DNA of 64,000 bases from Pomphorhynchus laevis (lineage: Eukaryota > Acanthocephala > Palaeacanthocephala > Echinorhynchida > Pomphorhynchidae), in the NCBI GenBank assembly GCA_012934845.2, contig WNNJ02003085.1, forward strand, positions 106,211-170,210. The letters run 5' to 3'. Numbering within the stretch: the first letter of the stretch is position 1; each line of letters begins with the position of its first letter. The notes under the pieces are model-generated. The model was not told where the DNA came from. It did no database searches and worked only from the letters and a program-made list of their open reading frames with translations. Of this stretch, positions 32,685 to 43,311 are shown in pieces. Position numbers and translations under genes: made by a program.

Positions 32685-33655
32685 TGCTTTTGGCATCGTC
32701 GGTCACTCGATTCTTCTCCATCGTCTTCGTCATGATTATGGCTTCTCTTTACACAATGTAGCTTGGTTTTCTTCATATATATCAAACCGTACTTTTCGCG
32801 TTTGTTCTAACTCTTCTCATTCCCATCTTTCTTCCATCCCGTCCAGTCTTCCACAAGGCTCCGTATCAGGCCCTTTGCTTTTTTCTCTTCTCGGTGATTT
32901 GTCTTCTATTTCTCATACATTTAATTTCCATGTTATGCAATATGCTGATGACATTATCATCTATGCTCATGCACCTGCTTATCGTATTCATGATCTTAGT
33001 GTTCCTGCTTCCAACTGTCTTACTTCAATTTTCAATCATATTTTTTCTCTTCGTATGACTCTGAATCCTAATAAATCCAAAATAATGTGGATCTTTCCTC
33101 GACGCCTCGGCTTCGAACCTTCCTCTGTATCATTAAATTCTGCAATCTTCCTATCGTTGACAATCTCGTTTTCTTAGGCTTCTATTTCGACAACCGACTT
33201 TCACTTAAACATTTCGTTAAAGATAAAGTACGCACATCTACCTTAATTATCCGTAACCTCCGTCAAATTAGTAGATTGATCAATTTCCCTTCTTGTATGT
33301 CTCATATTTTCTCTACTTTTCTCAAGACTTGACTACTGTCTTAGTCTATTAGACTTGATTACTGTCTTAGCCTATTAGACTTGATTACTGTCTTAGTCCA
33401 ACTTGCTCAAATCCACTCTTCTTCCACTACAACGCATCGTCAACGCAGCCGTCCGAATTATCCTCCGTATTCCCCGTTTTGATCATACATCCCACCATCT
33501 TACTTCTTTCGATTTGCCTACCATTTATTGTCGTGTTCAAATTCGTCTTCATCTCATTGCTTTTCACCTTGTAACTTCACCTTTATTTCTTAACCTTACT
33601 TTTCTCAACAATTATCGTCTTGTTTACTATTCTTTAAAAAACGATTTATTTTAAC
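32685..33655 (+). mobile_element. LINE-A copy 6 (RT region), degraded
   Basis: Family-A RT blocks in order: ...ASSVTRFF/IVFVMIMASLY shadow of DIVDHSILL, QYADDIIIYAHAPAYRIHDLS at about 32,940, NPNKSKIMW, and the thumb region (LLPLQRIVNAAVRI near 33,420) to NNYRLVYYSLK. Around 33,325-33,400 a 28-bp piece (AGACTTGATTACTGTCTTAG..) is repeated three times. It stops where LINE-C copy 5 is inserted. Confidence 0.75.
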
Positions 33656-34566
33656 GTGGCAAATGCGTGCCAGCGCACGCTTACATGACAACAACAAACA
33701 AAAATGTAAATCATGGGTCGATAAGGTGTAAAGAGAGGTGTTTGAATGTGATAAAGGAGAGAGCGCTGCGGACGTAGAGAGGGAGTTGATTCCAGGCGAG
33801 TGGTGCGGCGAGGAGGAAGGATCGTGGACCATAGTTGTTGGGGTAATTGGGAACGTGGAGTAAGAGGGTATGTCTGGAACGTAGCGATGGCGAGGTGATG
33901 CAAGTGTCGTTTAAAAAAGAAAGGTTGATGAACGATGGGGAGCCGACAGCAATGAGACGAAAAGTTACGAGAACAAGCGGAGTTTGATGCGGATGTGAAT
34001 GGTGGGCGAGGAGAGTTGTACAAGATATGTGGATATGTGGTCGGAGCAACGGAGACGAAAGAGCACTCGAACGGCGGAGTGGATTATACGATGTAGGGGT
34101 AGGATGATGAATTTTAAAGAATTTGCGAAATTGCTGAGGCAGTATTCGATTTTAGGGAAAAGAAGCGATAAAGAAGAGACATACAAGAACAGAAGTCGAT
34201 AAAGGGGTGGATACGGCAGATGTCACGGAGAATTAAGCTAGACGAGCGGACATTGTTGCGGACGAAGGGTTTAATGGAAAGATGATCATCGAGATGGAAG
34301 CCTAGGAAAGTGAGATTGTGTACTATGGAGATGATCGATAAAGCAAAATATACAGTGGGAGGAGATATGTTTGGTTTACGGGGGAGGATCTACATAATTT
34401 TGGACCATGCAACTCCGTAGCATGGTTTGCCTCATATCTTTCCGCCCGTTCCTTTCGTGTCTGTTCTAATTCATCATCCTCCCCCCATCCCTATCTTTTG
34501 CGGGGTCCCACATGGTTCTGTCCTGGGTCCCCTGCTTTTCTCTCTTCTGCTTGGCGATATCTTCTG
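33653..34566 (-). mobile_element. LINE-C copy 5 with inverted 5' segment
   Basis: 33,653-34,400 is the family-C 3' end on the minus strand: 3' UTR hairpin and AACGTGG near 33,655, then C-terminal coding back to the MW.LPRK region. 34,403-34,566 is on the plus strand and encodes the more 5' RT part (VAWF.., GVPHGSVLGPLLFSLLLGD). A 3' portion joined to an inverted upstream portion, with a small internal gap, is the arrangement left by twin priming in LINE integration. A TTAAAAAA string is found at both outer edges and may be the target duplication. Confidence 0.7.
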
Positions 34567-34607
34567 CTTACCTTAAAAAATTTTGGTTTCTAATAAACAT
34601 ACATTCC

Positions 34608-34672
34608 AGATTTCAGTTCCAGATTTCAGTTCCAGATTTCAGTTCCAGATTTCAGTTCCAGACGACCAACGA
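34608..34672 (+). repeat. 13-bp tandem repeats in LINE-A 5' UTR
   Basis: CCAGATTTCAGTT repeated four to five times with a 13-bp period, followed by irregular CGACAACCATCGA strings to 34,745. Position before ORF1 suggests a promoter array, as in other LINEs; this role is inferred. Confidence 0.85.
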
Positions 34673-34829
34673 CAACCTTCGACGACAACTAACGACAACC
34701 ATCCGCTTGACAATTATCGACAACCATCGACAACCATCGACGACATCCGCTCGCTACTTACAACTAACGACTTGCAGACTAACGGAGTTTAAACATTCTT
34801 GATTATAACTAACTAATTAACATTTTATT

Positions 34830-36207
34830 ATGGCAAAGAGAAAGCTAACTAAAAATGTCGGCCAGCAACTCAAGTCCGTCAAGGAAGCTTACATCGAAAA
34901 GCAAATTGGATGCGACAACAAGAACTGCAATGTTTGGACTCACGTTGCCATTCCTTTCACTGACGAGGACAACGTTTTAAATCGGAATTTCCTCTGCGGC
35001 TTCTGTTGTGCTGCCCTCGTAGGTAAGCTAATGAAGAATGACCACTCAAACGGTGGAGACGTTCTGAACGCTAACAAAACAGATTTGTGCTCAATAAATA
35101 AACTTGATGATATCTCTCAGTCGACTCAGACCGCTGTTATACATGGAACATCAACAAACGACAACATATCTTCCAATCTATCGTCGTCATCCGTTTGCTT
35201 ACTAACTCCTTCGTCATCTATGAAACCCGTTCTTGAAACTTCTCTCACACACACTCCTCCTTTAACTACGGATAAAACTTCCCATAATCTTCATCTTCCT
35301 AACAATGCAAACAGTAAAGGCCTTCATCTCGTACCTCATTTTTCCTATTCATCCCCACATCTAAATACATCTCATACTTCTTTCTTCTCTTCACGTACTC
35401 CTTACTCTACCTCTACCGTATCACTTCTCAATAATTTACATCCTTCTGTCAAAATTATCTCCAGTAACATCTCCGTTCAACCTATTCAACAATCCACTTC
35501 TGTCACACATGCTCCAACCGTATCACCTATCAATAATTTACATCCTTCCGTCAAAATCATCTCCAGTAACATCTCCGATCAACTGATTCAACACCACTCC
35601 TGTCACACATGCTCCAAACTATCTAAAATCTTCACTTAGCACCCCTGTAATTCCCACGTTTAGCTGCTCTTCTGCCTCTACTGCTACCAGGTCTTTCCGT
35701 CCACCACTACGTAATCGTTTTCCTTCGCGCGATCGATGCATTATCATATCTAATTTAAAGGTTTCCGAATCTGCTTCTCCTCAATGTCGCCTCGATGATG
35801 ATGTATCTGCTTTCAGGTCTATCCTAGCAACCATTCTTCCTGATAATAATCCATCCCTCTTCAATAATATCGCTCCTGTATCTTTGATCCGTTTAAACAA
35901 ATCCACTAAATCCAATCATCTCAGTCCTCCACTCCTAAAAATTGTTTTCCGACATAGTTCACATGCATCCTTGGTACTTTCCCAACGTTTTAAACTTCTA
36001 ACCACTTCGTCCACTAGTCGTATCTTTCCTGACCGCTCCCCTTCTGATATTGCCCAGCTCAATTTAGCTCGCATTGAGAAACATCGACGTGAAACAAACG
36101 GCGAGTCATCCTTATCTATACGTCAAATCAATGGAAATTTTCACGTTGTACACACAAGGCCAAAAATTCGATGGCGTCCCATCTCTCCCCCTTGTCTTCT
36201 TCGCTAG
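34830..36207 (+). pseudogene. LINE-A ORF1 (RNA-binding, PHD-like finger), one frameshift
   Basis: Starts MAKRKLTKN. Residues 28-70 hold a Cys finger, C-x4-C-x2-W-x-H ... FLCGFC, resembling the second half of a PHD finger as seen in CR1-group ORF1 proteins. A Ser/Thr-rich middle includes two copies of a SINNLHPSVKIISSNIS-like repeat. The first frame stops at 35,639; coding continues in another frame (RFPSRDRCIIISNLK, PPLLKIVFRH) to 36,207. A two-base loss near 35,600, in the second internal repeat, explains the shift. ORF1 proteins bind element RNA and act as chaperones. Confidence 0.8.
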
Positions 36208-39065
36208 TCGATCTCGCTCCTAAGCATACTTTTCGTCTTAGTCTATTCAACACTCGCTCCATTCTTCATAAAGCTGATATGCTCCTTGATATCTTCGATC
36301 AATTATCTATCGATATTCTCTGCATTACCGAATCCTGGCATTGTGACTCCAACGATCTTGCTATTCGTCGTCTATGTCGCTCTGGTTGTTCTTTAGTTGA
36401 ATCAGCTCGTCCAATTGCCTCTCATACATCTACTGATTTTAACCATGGCGGTATAGTTGCCATTGCTCGTCACCCAATGTCTTTACGTAAAATTAACGTT
36501 AACATCCGTTACACCTCGTTCGAATTACTCATATGCAGATTATCAACTCCTTTCCCTCTGGAACTTGTGATTGTATACCGTCCAGGTTCAGTTGCCCCCT
36601 CACGTATCTTCTTTACCGAACTTGCAGATCTTATGTCTCACTGTTCATTGTCTTATACTCCTTCTTTTGTTCTCGGTGACTTTAACATTCGTCTTGATCG
36701 CCCGGCTGACTCTGACTCTATCACTTTAACTAATCTTTTTTCTGATTTTAACTATAAATTACTTTCAACAAGCCCAACTCATATTCTCGGCGGTGCTCTC
36801 GACATCATTGCTGTCCCTATCTGCTTCAATGACTATACTTCCTTGTCAATTACTGATCCCGGTTTGTCCGATCATTTCCTTGCCACTCTTACTCGTACCC
36901 ATCCTCCGTCTCCGCCCCCACCAATATCCACACCAAGTAGACCCTGGAAACTTCTCGATATCCCTATTCTCTGCACAACCTTACTCAATTCTTCACTCTT
37001 TTCACTTCCTCTTAACTATCTCTCTCCCGATGATCTCTGCATTCTGTTTGATTCTGAACTTATGTCTATTATCAATAAACTTATGCCTAGTCGACTCCGA
37101 CGCTCTCAGCGCTTGCGCCATGCTCCCTGGTTCGATTCTGACTGTAGTCTTTCTAAGCGTCGACTCCGTCACTCTTTTCGTGTGTATGAACGCTTTCTGA
37201 AACGTTCTCCCAACTCACTCACTCCAAATCTCAGTGATTCCTACTTTTCTCTACGCCGTTCACATCTTATTCTTATACGTACTAAACGTACTATCTTTTG
37301 GCGAAATCAACTCGAGTCATCTTCCAACTCTAAATCTCATTGGAAAATCTTAAACTCAATTCTTTCACGATCATCTACTTCTTGTAATATAAATCCTGAT
37401 GAATTTTCTTCTTATCTACAAACTAAGCCATCTAATTTACTTTCCCTACTACCCGTAGCCCCCTTGTACCCACTCTTCTCTTTAGATACTTCCCTCCCAG
37501 AACTATTCCACCTTCTTCCCGTTTCGTCTGATGAAGTTTCTTCGGTTCTGCTGTCATTACCTAATAAAACCTCTCCTTCTGACCCAATTCCCACTCACTT
37601 GCTTAAAAATATCTGCTCCTCTATCTCACCCTTCCTAACCACATTGTTCAACTCGTCCATCCGTAGCCGTACATTTCCTTCCATCTGGAAATGCGCCACT
37701 GTTCGTCCTCTCATCGAAAAGCAATCTCTCGACTCTTCACTACCATCTTCGTACCGTCCTATTTCACTTCTCCCAACTCTTTCTAAACTCTTTGAGCGTC
37801 TCGTTCTTAAGCAAGTTAATACATATCTCTTTTCCTCTAACTTATTTCCTACCTTCCAAGCCGCTTTTCGCTCTAATTACACTACCGAAATTGCATGTCT
37901 TAAACTTTATAACGACTTACTCATCTCGCGCGATCATAAATTATGTAGTGTCATAGTTTCTCTTGATCTATCGTCTGCTTTTGACATCGTCGATCACTCG
38001 ATTCTTCTACATCGCCTTCGTCATGATTATGGCTTCTCTTTACCCACTGTATCATGGTTTTCTTCATATCTATCAAACCGTACATTTCGCGTCTATTCTA
38101 ACTCTTCTCTCTCCCATCCTTCGTCCATACCGTCCGGTGTTCCACAAGGCTCCGTATTAGGCCCTATGCCTTTCTCTCTTCTTCTCGGTGATTTGTCTTC
38201 GATTTCTCATAAATTTAACTTCCATGTTATGCAATATGCTGATGACATTCTCATATATGCTCATGCACTTGTTTATCGTATTCACGATCTTAGTGTTTCT
38301 GCTTCCGACTGTCTTGTCTCAATTTCCAATCATCTTTCTTCCCTTCGCCTTTCTCTGAATCCTGATAAATCCAAAATTATGTGGATCCTACCTCGACGCA
38401 TCGGCTTCGAACCTCCCTCCGTATCATTAAATTCTACAATTCTTCCTATCGTTGATAATCTCGTTTTCCTAGGCTTCCATTTTGACAACCGACTTTCACT
38501 TAAACCTTTCGTTAGAGATAAAGTACGCTCATCTACATTGATACTCCGCAACCTCCGTCAAGTTCGTAGATTGATCGATTTCCCTTCTTGTATGACTCTC
38601 ATATCTTCTCTTCTTTTCTCAAGACTTGATTACTGTCTTAGTCTATTTTCCAACTCACCTAAATCCACTCTTCTTCCTTTACAACGCATCATCAACGCTG
38701 CCGTTCGAGTTCTCCTCCGTCTTCGTCGTTTTGATCATACATCCCACTATCTTGTTTCTCTTGATTGGCCTACCATTTATTGTCGTGTTCAAATTCGTCT
38801 TCTTATCATTGCTTTTCGCCTTATAACTTCTCATACCCCTTCATTTCTCAACCTTCCTTTTCTCGACAATTCTCGTACTGTGTATTGTGCTCTGCGTTCC
38901 CGTAATTCCCTTCTTTTACATGTCCCAATCTACTCTACCTCTTTTGGCTTCCGCTCCTTCGTTGTGGCTGCTCCTCTCTTGTGGAATCAACTGCCTATTC
39001 ATATCCGCCAATCAACATCTATGCCGTACTTCAAACGCCAAATCCAATTCTTTTTCAACAATTAA
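36171..39065 (+). CDS. LINE-A ORF2: endonuclease and reverse transcriptase, intact
   Basis: 964 uninterrupted residues. An apurinic-type endonuclease fills roughly residues 25-240 (LFNTRSILHKAD, DILCITESW, LGDFNIRLDR near 167, GLSDHF near 230). The reverse transcriptase lies roughly at 470-800: SSYRPISLLPTLSKLFERL, FRSNYTTEIA, DLSSAFDIVDH near 604, SGVPQGSVLGP near 656, QYADDILIY near 690 with both catalytic Asp. The end has the FDHTSHYL..LDWPTIY and LLWNQLPIHIR blocks of the L2/CR1 branch. The start overlaps the ORF1 end by 37 bp, so translation may be coupled. All key motifs look usable. Confidence 0.92.
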   Translation: MASHLSPLSSSLVDLAPKHTFRLSLFNTRSILHKADMLLDIFDQLSIDILCITESWHCDSNDLAIRRLCRSGCSLVESARPIASHTSTDFNHGGIVAIARHPMSLRKINVNIRYTSFELLICRLSTPFPLELVIVYRPGSVAPSRIFFTELADLMSHCSLSYTPSFVLGDFNIRLDRPADSDSITLTNLFSDFNYKLLSTSPTHILGGALDIIAVPICFNDYTSLSITDPGLSDHFLATLTRTHPPSPPPPISTPSRPWKLLDIPILCTTLLNSSLFSLPLNYLSPDDLCILFDSELMSIINKLMPSRLRRSQRLRHAPWFDSDCSLSKRRLRHSFRVYERFLKRSPNSLTPNLSDSYFSLRRSHLILIRTKRTIFWRNQLESSSNSKSHWKILNSILSRSSTSCNINPDEFSSYLQTKPSNLLSLLPVAPLYPLFSLDTSLPELFHLLPVSSDEVSSVLLSLPNKTSPSDPIPTHLLKNICSSISPFLTTLFNSSIRSRTFPSIWKCATVRPLIEKQSLDSSLPSSYRPISLLPTLSKLFERLVLKQVNTYLFSSNLFPTFQAAFRSNYTTEIACLKLYNDLLISRDHKLCSVIVSLDLSSAFDIVDHSILLHRLRHDYGFSLPTVSWFSSYLSNRTFRVYSNSSLSHPSSIPSGVPQGSVLGPMPFSLLLGDLSSISHKFNFHVMQYADDILIYAHALVYRIHDLSVSASDCLVSISNHLSSLRLSLNPDKSKIMWILPRRIGFEPPSVSLNSTILPIVDNLVFLGFHFDNRLSLKPFVRDKVRSSTLILRNLRQVRRLIDFPSCMTLISSLLFSRLDYCLSLFSNSPKSTLLPLQRIINAAVRVLLRLRRFDHTSHYLVSLDWPTIYCRVQIRLLIIAFRLITSHTPSFLNLPFLDNSRTVYCALRSRNSLLLHVPIYSTSFGFRSFVVAAPLLWNQLPIHIRQSTSMPYFKRQIQFFFNN

Positions 39066-39168
39066 CTAATTACCTGAGATATTTGATGTTCTTTTTTTTG
39101 TTTGTTAGTTGTCATGTAAGCGTGCATTTTTCACGCATTTGCCACGTTAAATAAATTATCGTATTATT

Positions 39169-40108
39169 ATCTCTCAGTTTATCAAACCTTACTCTTTTAA
39201 CGTCATTCAATACGCAGATGAAATCATCATTTATGCTCATGCACCCGCACATCGCATACACGATATCGGCATTTCTGCCTCCAACTGTCTTTCTTCTATC
39301 TACAAACGTCTCTCCAATCTCCATCTCGTTCTAAACCTCGACAAGTCCAAAGTAATGTGACACTCCTCCGTAAATCAAACATATCGCCTCCCACTGTATT
39401 TTTTGACTCATCGATCATCCCTATAGTTCACAATCTCACTTTCTTAGGCTTCCATTTCGATGATCACCTTTCCCTTAAACCCTTCGTCCGTGACAAGGTC
39501 CGCTCGTCTAACTTAATTCTCCGTGACATCCGCCGTATCCACTCCCTTATCGACTTCCGTTCTTGTTTGTCTCTGCTTTATCGCTTCTTTTTCCTAAAAT
39601 CGATACTGCCTTAGCCTTTTCGCCAATTATCCAAAATCCATCACCCTACCCCTACAACGAATAATCAACACCGCCGTTCGAGTGCTCTTTCGTCTCCGTC
39701 GCTTCGATCACACATCCACATATTTTGCCCAACTCGCCTGGCCCACCATTCACATCCGCATCAAACTCCGCTTTCTTCTCGTAACTTTTCGTCTCATCGC
39801 TGTCGGCTCCCCATCGTTCATCAACCTTCCTTTCTTAGACGATACTCGCCCCACCTCGCTATCGCTTCGTTCCTGTCATACCCTCTTACTCCACGTTCCC
39901 AATTACTCCAACAACTACGGTCTCCGATCCTTCCTCGTCGCCGCCTCACTCGCTAGGAATCAATTCCTTATCGACATCCGCCGCGCTCCCTCCTTTATCA
40001 CAGTCAAACACCTCCTCCGTTCACACCTTCTCGACACATGATTTACATTTTTGTTTTGTTGTGGTTATATAAGCGTGCGCTGGCACGCATTTGCCACGTT
40101 AAAAAAAT
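39169..40108 (+). mobile_element. LINE-C copy 2, 3' half
   Basis: Begins at the RT catalytic region (QYADEIIIYAHAPAHRIHDI, with YADD changed to YADE), runs through the thumb and ends after the 3' UTR GCGTGCGCTGGCACGC hairpin and CACGTTAAAAA. Its first frame is broken near 39,358. It directly follows the LINE-A tail, suggesting that tail was the insertion site. Confidence 0.82.
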
Positions 40109-40124
40109 ATTTTTTTTCATATAA

Positions 40125-40825
40125 ATATTCTCTTTAGTTTTGTGATTAGAGCGAAATGCAGCTTAGCAGGGAGGCTAGGAAAGCAGCTTAAATGGAGTGT
40201 AGCTACGGGTATGATACTGAACTTTGATAGATGTGTCCATAAGAAACTAGAAAAAGGTAATCATGACCGTGAATTTCGATTAGGGTTCATACACTCGATG
40301 TTGTATCTGAGTGCAGCGGTTTGGGTGTAATTTTGCGCAGTACATTGATAACTCGCTTAAATACTTACTTTATTCATGGTAAGCCAATGAAAGCTATGTA
40401 TTGCATCAAAAATACGTTTTCAAGGCTACACCTATTAAGTTTTAAGCGACTATATTAGCGTTTGTTCGCCCACACATTGAATATTATAGTCAGGCATTAT
40501 TTCTATATACTAAGGCAGAAATCGTGTAGCTTGAGTCAACGGTTGATTTACCTAGACCTCATTGAGACGTGACAGATTGTTTATTCCATCGAGGGATTTC
40601 CTTCTCACTATGTGAAGATTAGTTCGTCAGCTCGAAGATGTCATCCTATATCTTATATAAATTACAACTTGACAAATTTTCAAGCGTGGTGCGACTTTCA
40701 CGTCGGTCTTGAAATGTATGGAATGTGCTGCCTAAAGAAATTGCAGGTACATCCAGCTACTGCAGCTTCAAGCAAAATATTCGGCATTGGCTATTAAATA
40801 CTGGTGTGGACGTTTCAAGTAATTT
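40125..40825 (+). mobile_element. LINE-E (CR1-like) RT C-terminal fragment
   Basis: Frame pieces MILNFDRCVHKKLEKGNHD (matches M.FN..KC..M.LGKGN of CR1 RTs), KAMYCIKNTFSRL, FVRPHIEYYSQALFLYT and RSWNVWNVLPKEI. These are in CR1 order, interrupted by stops. Family E is not the same as CR1-like copies 1 and 2. Only the C-terminal part is here; matching RT finger pieces are at 42.6-43.05 and 46.14-46.27 kb. Confidence 0.62.
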
Positions 40826-41032
40826 TAGTCATTGATTTTTTTCTTTTCTGTGAAAAGTTAAAGTAGCTATTTGCGGTTAATAACTTGTGTGAAATAATAA
40901 TATTATTAAAATCAACTTGTAACTTAATATTACGAGCAAAAATAAAAAAGCAACTATTAATCGAGCAAAAGATTATAACGTTTGTCAGTGAATTTTAAAA
41001 AATCACTGACAAAGATCAGTGATAAAAATCTT

Positions 41033-42335
41033 GGGGCTCAGATCCAGGGGGATCTGAGCCCCCAACCGATCCAACACGCCGCCTTCCGACTGAACCACCC
41101 GGGGTCTTTCACCCCCCCCCCGAAGAATCCAATCGGTGCGGACTATGCTAAGTAAACGAGAGACGAGGATCTTAAGAAACCTTAGCCTTTGCTCTGGGGG
41201 ACGTCCTCTCGAAAAGAAGACTAATCCTGAGATAGCCCAGGTGCCCCAAAGGCGCCTGGGCTATCTCAGGGTTTTCCCTTTCAACAACAGATGCTGAGCC
41301 CGTTTTAGGACCCACCTAGCTTTCTTCAGGATACGTTTGAGTCAATCCAAGTCAGCTTTCGCCGATCAGTTCATCGTAACGATGAATCCCATGTATTTTA
41401 CTCGACTTGTGAAGGTGGGGGAGTGGTTCAGAGGCCAATATGGAGGAGAGCGCAGAGAGTCCTAATCTCTTAAACTTTTGCTTTGTTGCAGGGGAGCCAT
41501 GAAAGACGCCACCTGCGATTTGGCTTAGTTTAAGAAAGATTGGACCGGGTTAACTGGTTTTTAATCTTAAAAAGATCTGGCTGATGTCAGAGACTACGTT
41601 TGTACACCTGTGTCCAGAGAACAGGGCTGTGGTGTCATCAATATATACCACAAGACGTTGTTCGCGTTTAAACAATTTAAATAGGTTAATGGATGCAGCA
41701 AGGTATAAGATAGGAGAAAGTGGTGATCCTTGAGGCACACCCGTAATATGGTAAAACTGACGCGCATCAAGGTCATCTTCATAATAGAATCGCTTGGTGT
41801 ACAGCAGTATTTCCACCCTGTTCACAATTCTCGCAGGCAACCCGAGGGACCTGAGAGAAGAGATCACAAAGGAAATTGAGGTGCGTTCAAATGCAGCAGA
41901 AAAGTCAAGGAAAACAGCCACAACTAAACGATGGCTATTCTCCTGACAAAACTGTTCCACTTCACATACTGCTGAATGGACCGAGCGACCTTTGACGAAC
42001 CCATGAAAACCTGGAGGGATCAAATTACGCCTACTCAGATGGTCGCGGATTTTACGCGCAAGCGCTTTTTCGTAAATCGACACGAGGGCATTTTGAATCG
42101 AAATGGGTCGCAGATCTTTAGGACATGAGACAGGATTTTTCTTAGGTATAAAAACTCGCTTACTAATATTGATGCCTGCTACATCAAATGGGGAGGCTAA
42201 AAGCATTATGAAAGCCACCTCTCTTCTCTGATCAGTTGTCAAAAGCTGACAGACCCGAGAAGAAAGTGGAGCGACGGATTTAGAGGTGCCCGGGAGTAAA
42301 TCCCAGGAGTTAAGGATATGAGAATTATTCATGAA
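41033..42335 (-). mobile_element. LINE-D copy 3 (RT region) with two perfected palindromes
   Basis: The minus strand from 42,332 holds a 260-residue open RT piece: SCPKDLRPISIQNALVSIYE, GFHGFVKGRSVHSAV, VAVFLDFSAAFERTSI, TGVPQGSPLSPILYLAASI and VVYIDDTTALFSG (YIDD). The rest of the thumb follows with breaks to 41,033. Two near-palindromes of the family are perfect here: TTGGGGCTCAGATC with its complement at 41,031-41,064 and CCTGAGATAGCCCAGG with its complement at about 41,228-41,271. The 5' end is truncated. Confidence 0.8.
41550..42332 (-). CDS. LINE-D reverse transcriptase fragment (copy 3)
   Basis: 260 residues, open, starting in the linker (ILNSWDLLPGTSKS) and covering RT fingers and palm: FLDFSAAFER, GVPQGSPLSP, and VYIDDTTAL in place of the VYADDTTAL of copy 1. 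It ends at LRLKTS where the frame breaks. It is useful as an ancestral comparison for the other D copies. Confidence 0.78.
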   Translation of the reverse strand: MNNSHILNSWDLLPGTSKSVAPLSSRVCQLLTTDQRREVAFIMLLASPFDVAGINISKRVFIPKKNPVSCPKDLRPISIQNALVSIYEKALARKIRDHLSRRNLIPPGFHGFVKGRSVHSAVCEVEQFCQENSHRLVVAVFLDFSAAFERTSISFVISSLRSLGLPARIVNRVEILLYTKRFYYEDDLDARQFYHITGVPQGSPLSPILYLAASINLFKLFKREQRLVVYIDDTTALFSGHRCTNVVSDISQIFLRLKTS

Positions 42336-42599
42336 GCTAATGTTGTATTATTATTGCATGATAACATTGCAAGCAAAGCTTAATAGCTGCATCACATTAA
42401 ACATCAAAGAACATAAAGTTGCTTAATGATAAAGCATCGGCAGAATAGTATATTCCGCTGAATTAACAACATTTTGGATGTAGTTTTGATGATTAGATCA
42501 TCAAGTCTGTTATTGTTAAGTAAACAAATAAACGATTAGGTTAAGATTATCATTAGCAGCAGACTTTAGAGCTTAATAAAATGTGCATTAAAATGTAAT
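42336..42599. other. Short AT-rich spacer
   Basis: Nothing recognised between the truncated LINE-D copy and LINE-E sequence. Confidence 0.3.
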
Positions 42600-43047
42600 G
42601 ATCGAGCTTCAATGATTGAACAGATTCAAAACTATTGACCATGACAATATCGGTTCATTCATTTTGCATGAACTTTATCAAATTCTTACATCTTCACTTA
42701 TCACGCTATTTTCTCTAAGTCCTAATTGGCCAGCATACCTTCACTATGTAAAGAAGCCATAGTTTTAGCTGTTCCGAAAGTTCTTTAGTCAGTCATGATG
42801 GTTGATAAATACAAACATACTAGCCTAACAAGTGTGGTTGTCAATATGTGTGAACGCTTATTAGCCAAGAGACTTAGATGGGATTTTTAAATATTTAATA
42901 TTTTAATGCGGACTCAAAACGGTTTTTATTCTGGATTTTTATGGATAAGCAATTAAATTATTACAATAAAGGATCAGGTGATGCCTTTGCAAAGGGTTGT
43001 AATGTGAATGTTGTGTTTTTGAACCTTAGCCGAGACTATATTAAAAT
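42600..43047 (+). mobile_element. LINE-E RT fragment, left of the LINE-C insertion
   Basis: In shifting frames: YKHTSLTSVVVNMCERLLAK (the NYRPVSLTSV..ICER block), NGFYSGF and VVFLNLSRDY (the VFLDLSKAFD block). It stops at 43,047 where LINE-C copy 1 starts, and resumes after it with ISHAMLNSMLIHHGIP at 46,158. Confidence 0.65.
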
Positions 43048-43125
43048 AAAAAAAAATTCGTTTCTAATAAACATACAATCTAAAATACATACAATAAATA
43101 ACATACAGTGGATTCAGTATACATT

Positions 43126-43307
43126 GACGACAACCATCGACGACAACCATCGACGACAACCATCGACGACAACCATCGACGACAACCATCGACGACAACC
43201 ATCGACGACAACCATCGACGACAACCATCGACGACAACCATCGACGACAACCATCGACGACAACCATCGACGACAACCATCGACGACAACCATCGACGGC
43301 AACCATC
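43126..43307 (+). repeat. 13-bp tandem array in LINE-C 5' UTR
   Basis: GACGACAACCATC repeated 14 times (182 bp), nearly exact. All six frames are open through it, which creates spurious ORFs. It ends five bases before the ORF1 ATG at 43,312. Confidence 0.95.
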
Positions 43308-43311
43308 GTTT

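Larger units (their letters stand above)
34585..39168 (+). mobile_element. LINE-A copy 1, full length
   Basis: Complete layout: a 5' UTR (34,585-34,829) with 13-bp repeats, ORF1 34,830-36,207, ORF2 36,171-39,065 overlapping by 37 bp, 3' UTR with a GCGTG/CACGC hairpin at about 39,118-39,134 and GCCACGTTAAATAAATT to 39,168. The RT C-terminal half (SRLDYCLSLFS, LQRIINAAVRVLLR, LLWNQLP) groups with L2/Crack/Daphne-type elements of the CR1-L2 branch. It is the best-preserved element in the window. A LINE-C fragment starts at its 3' tail. Confidence 0.88.
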
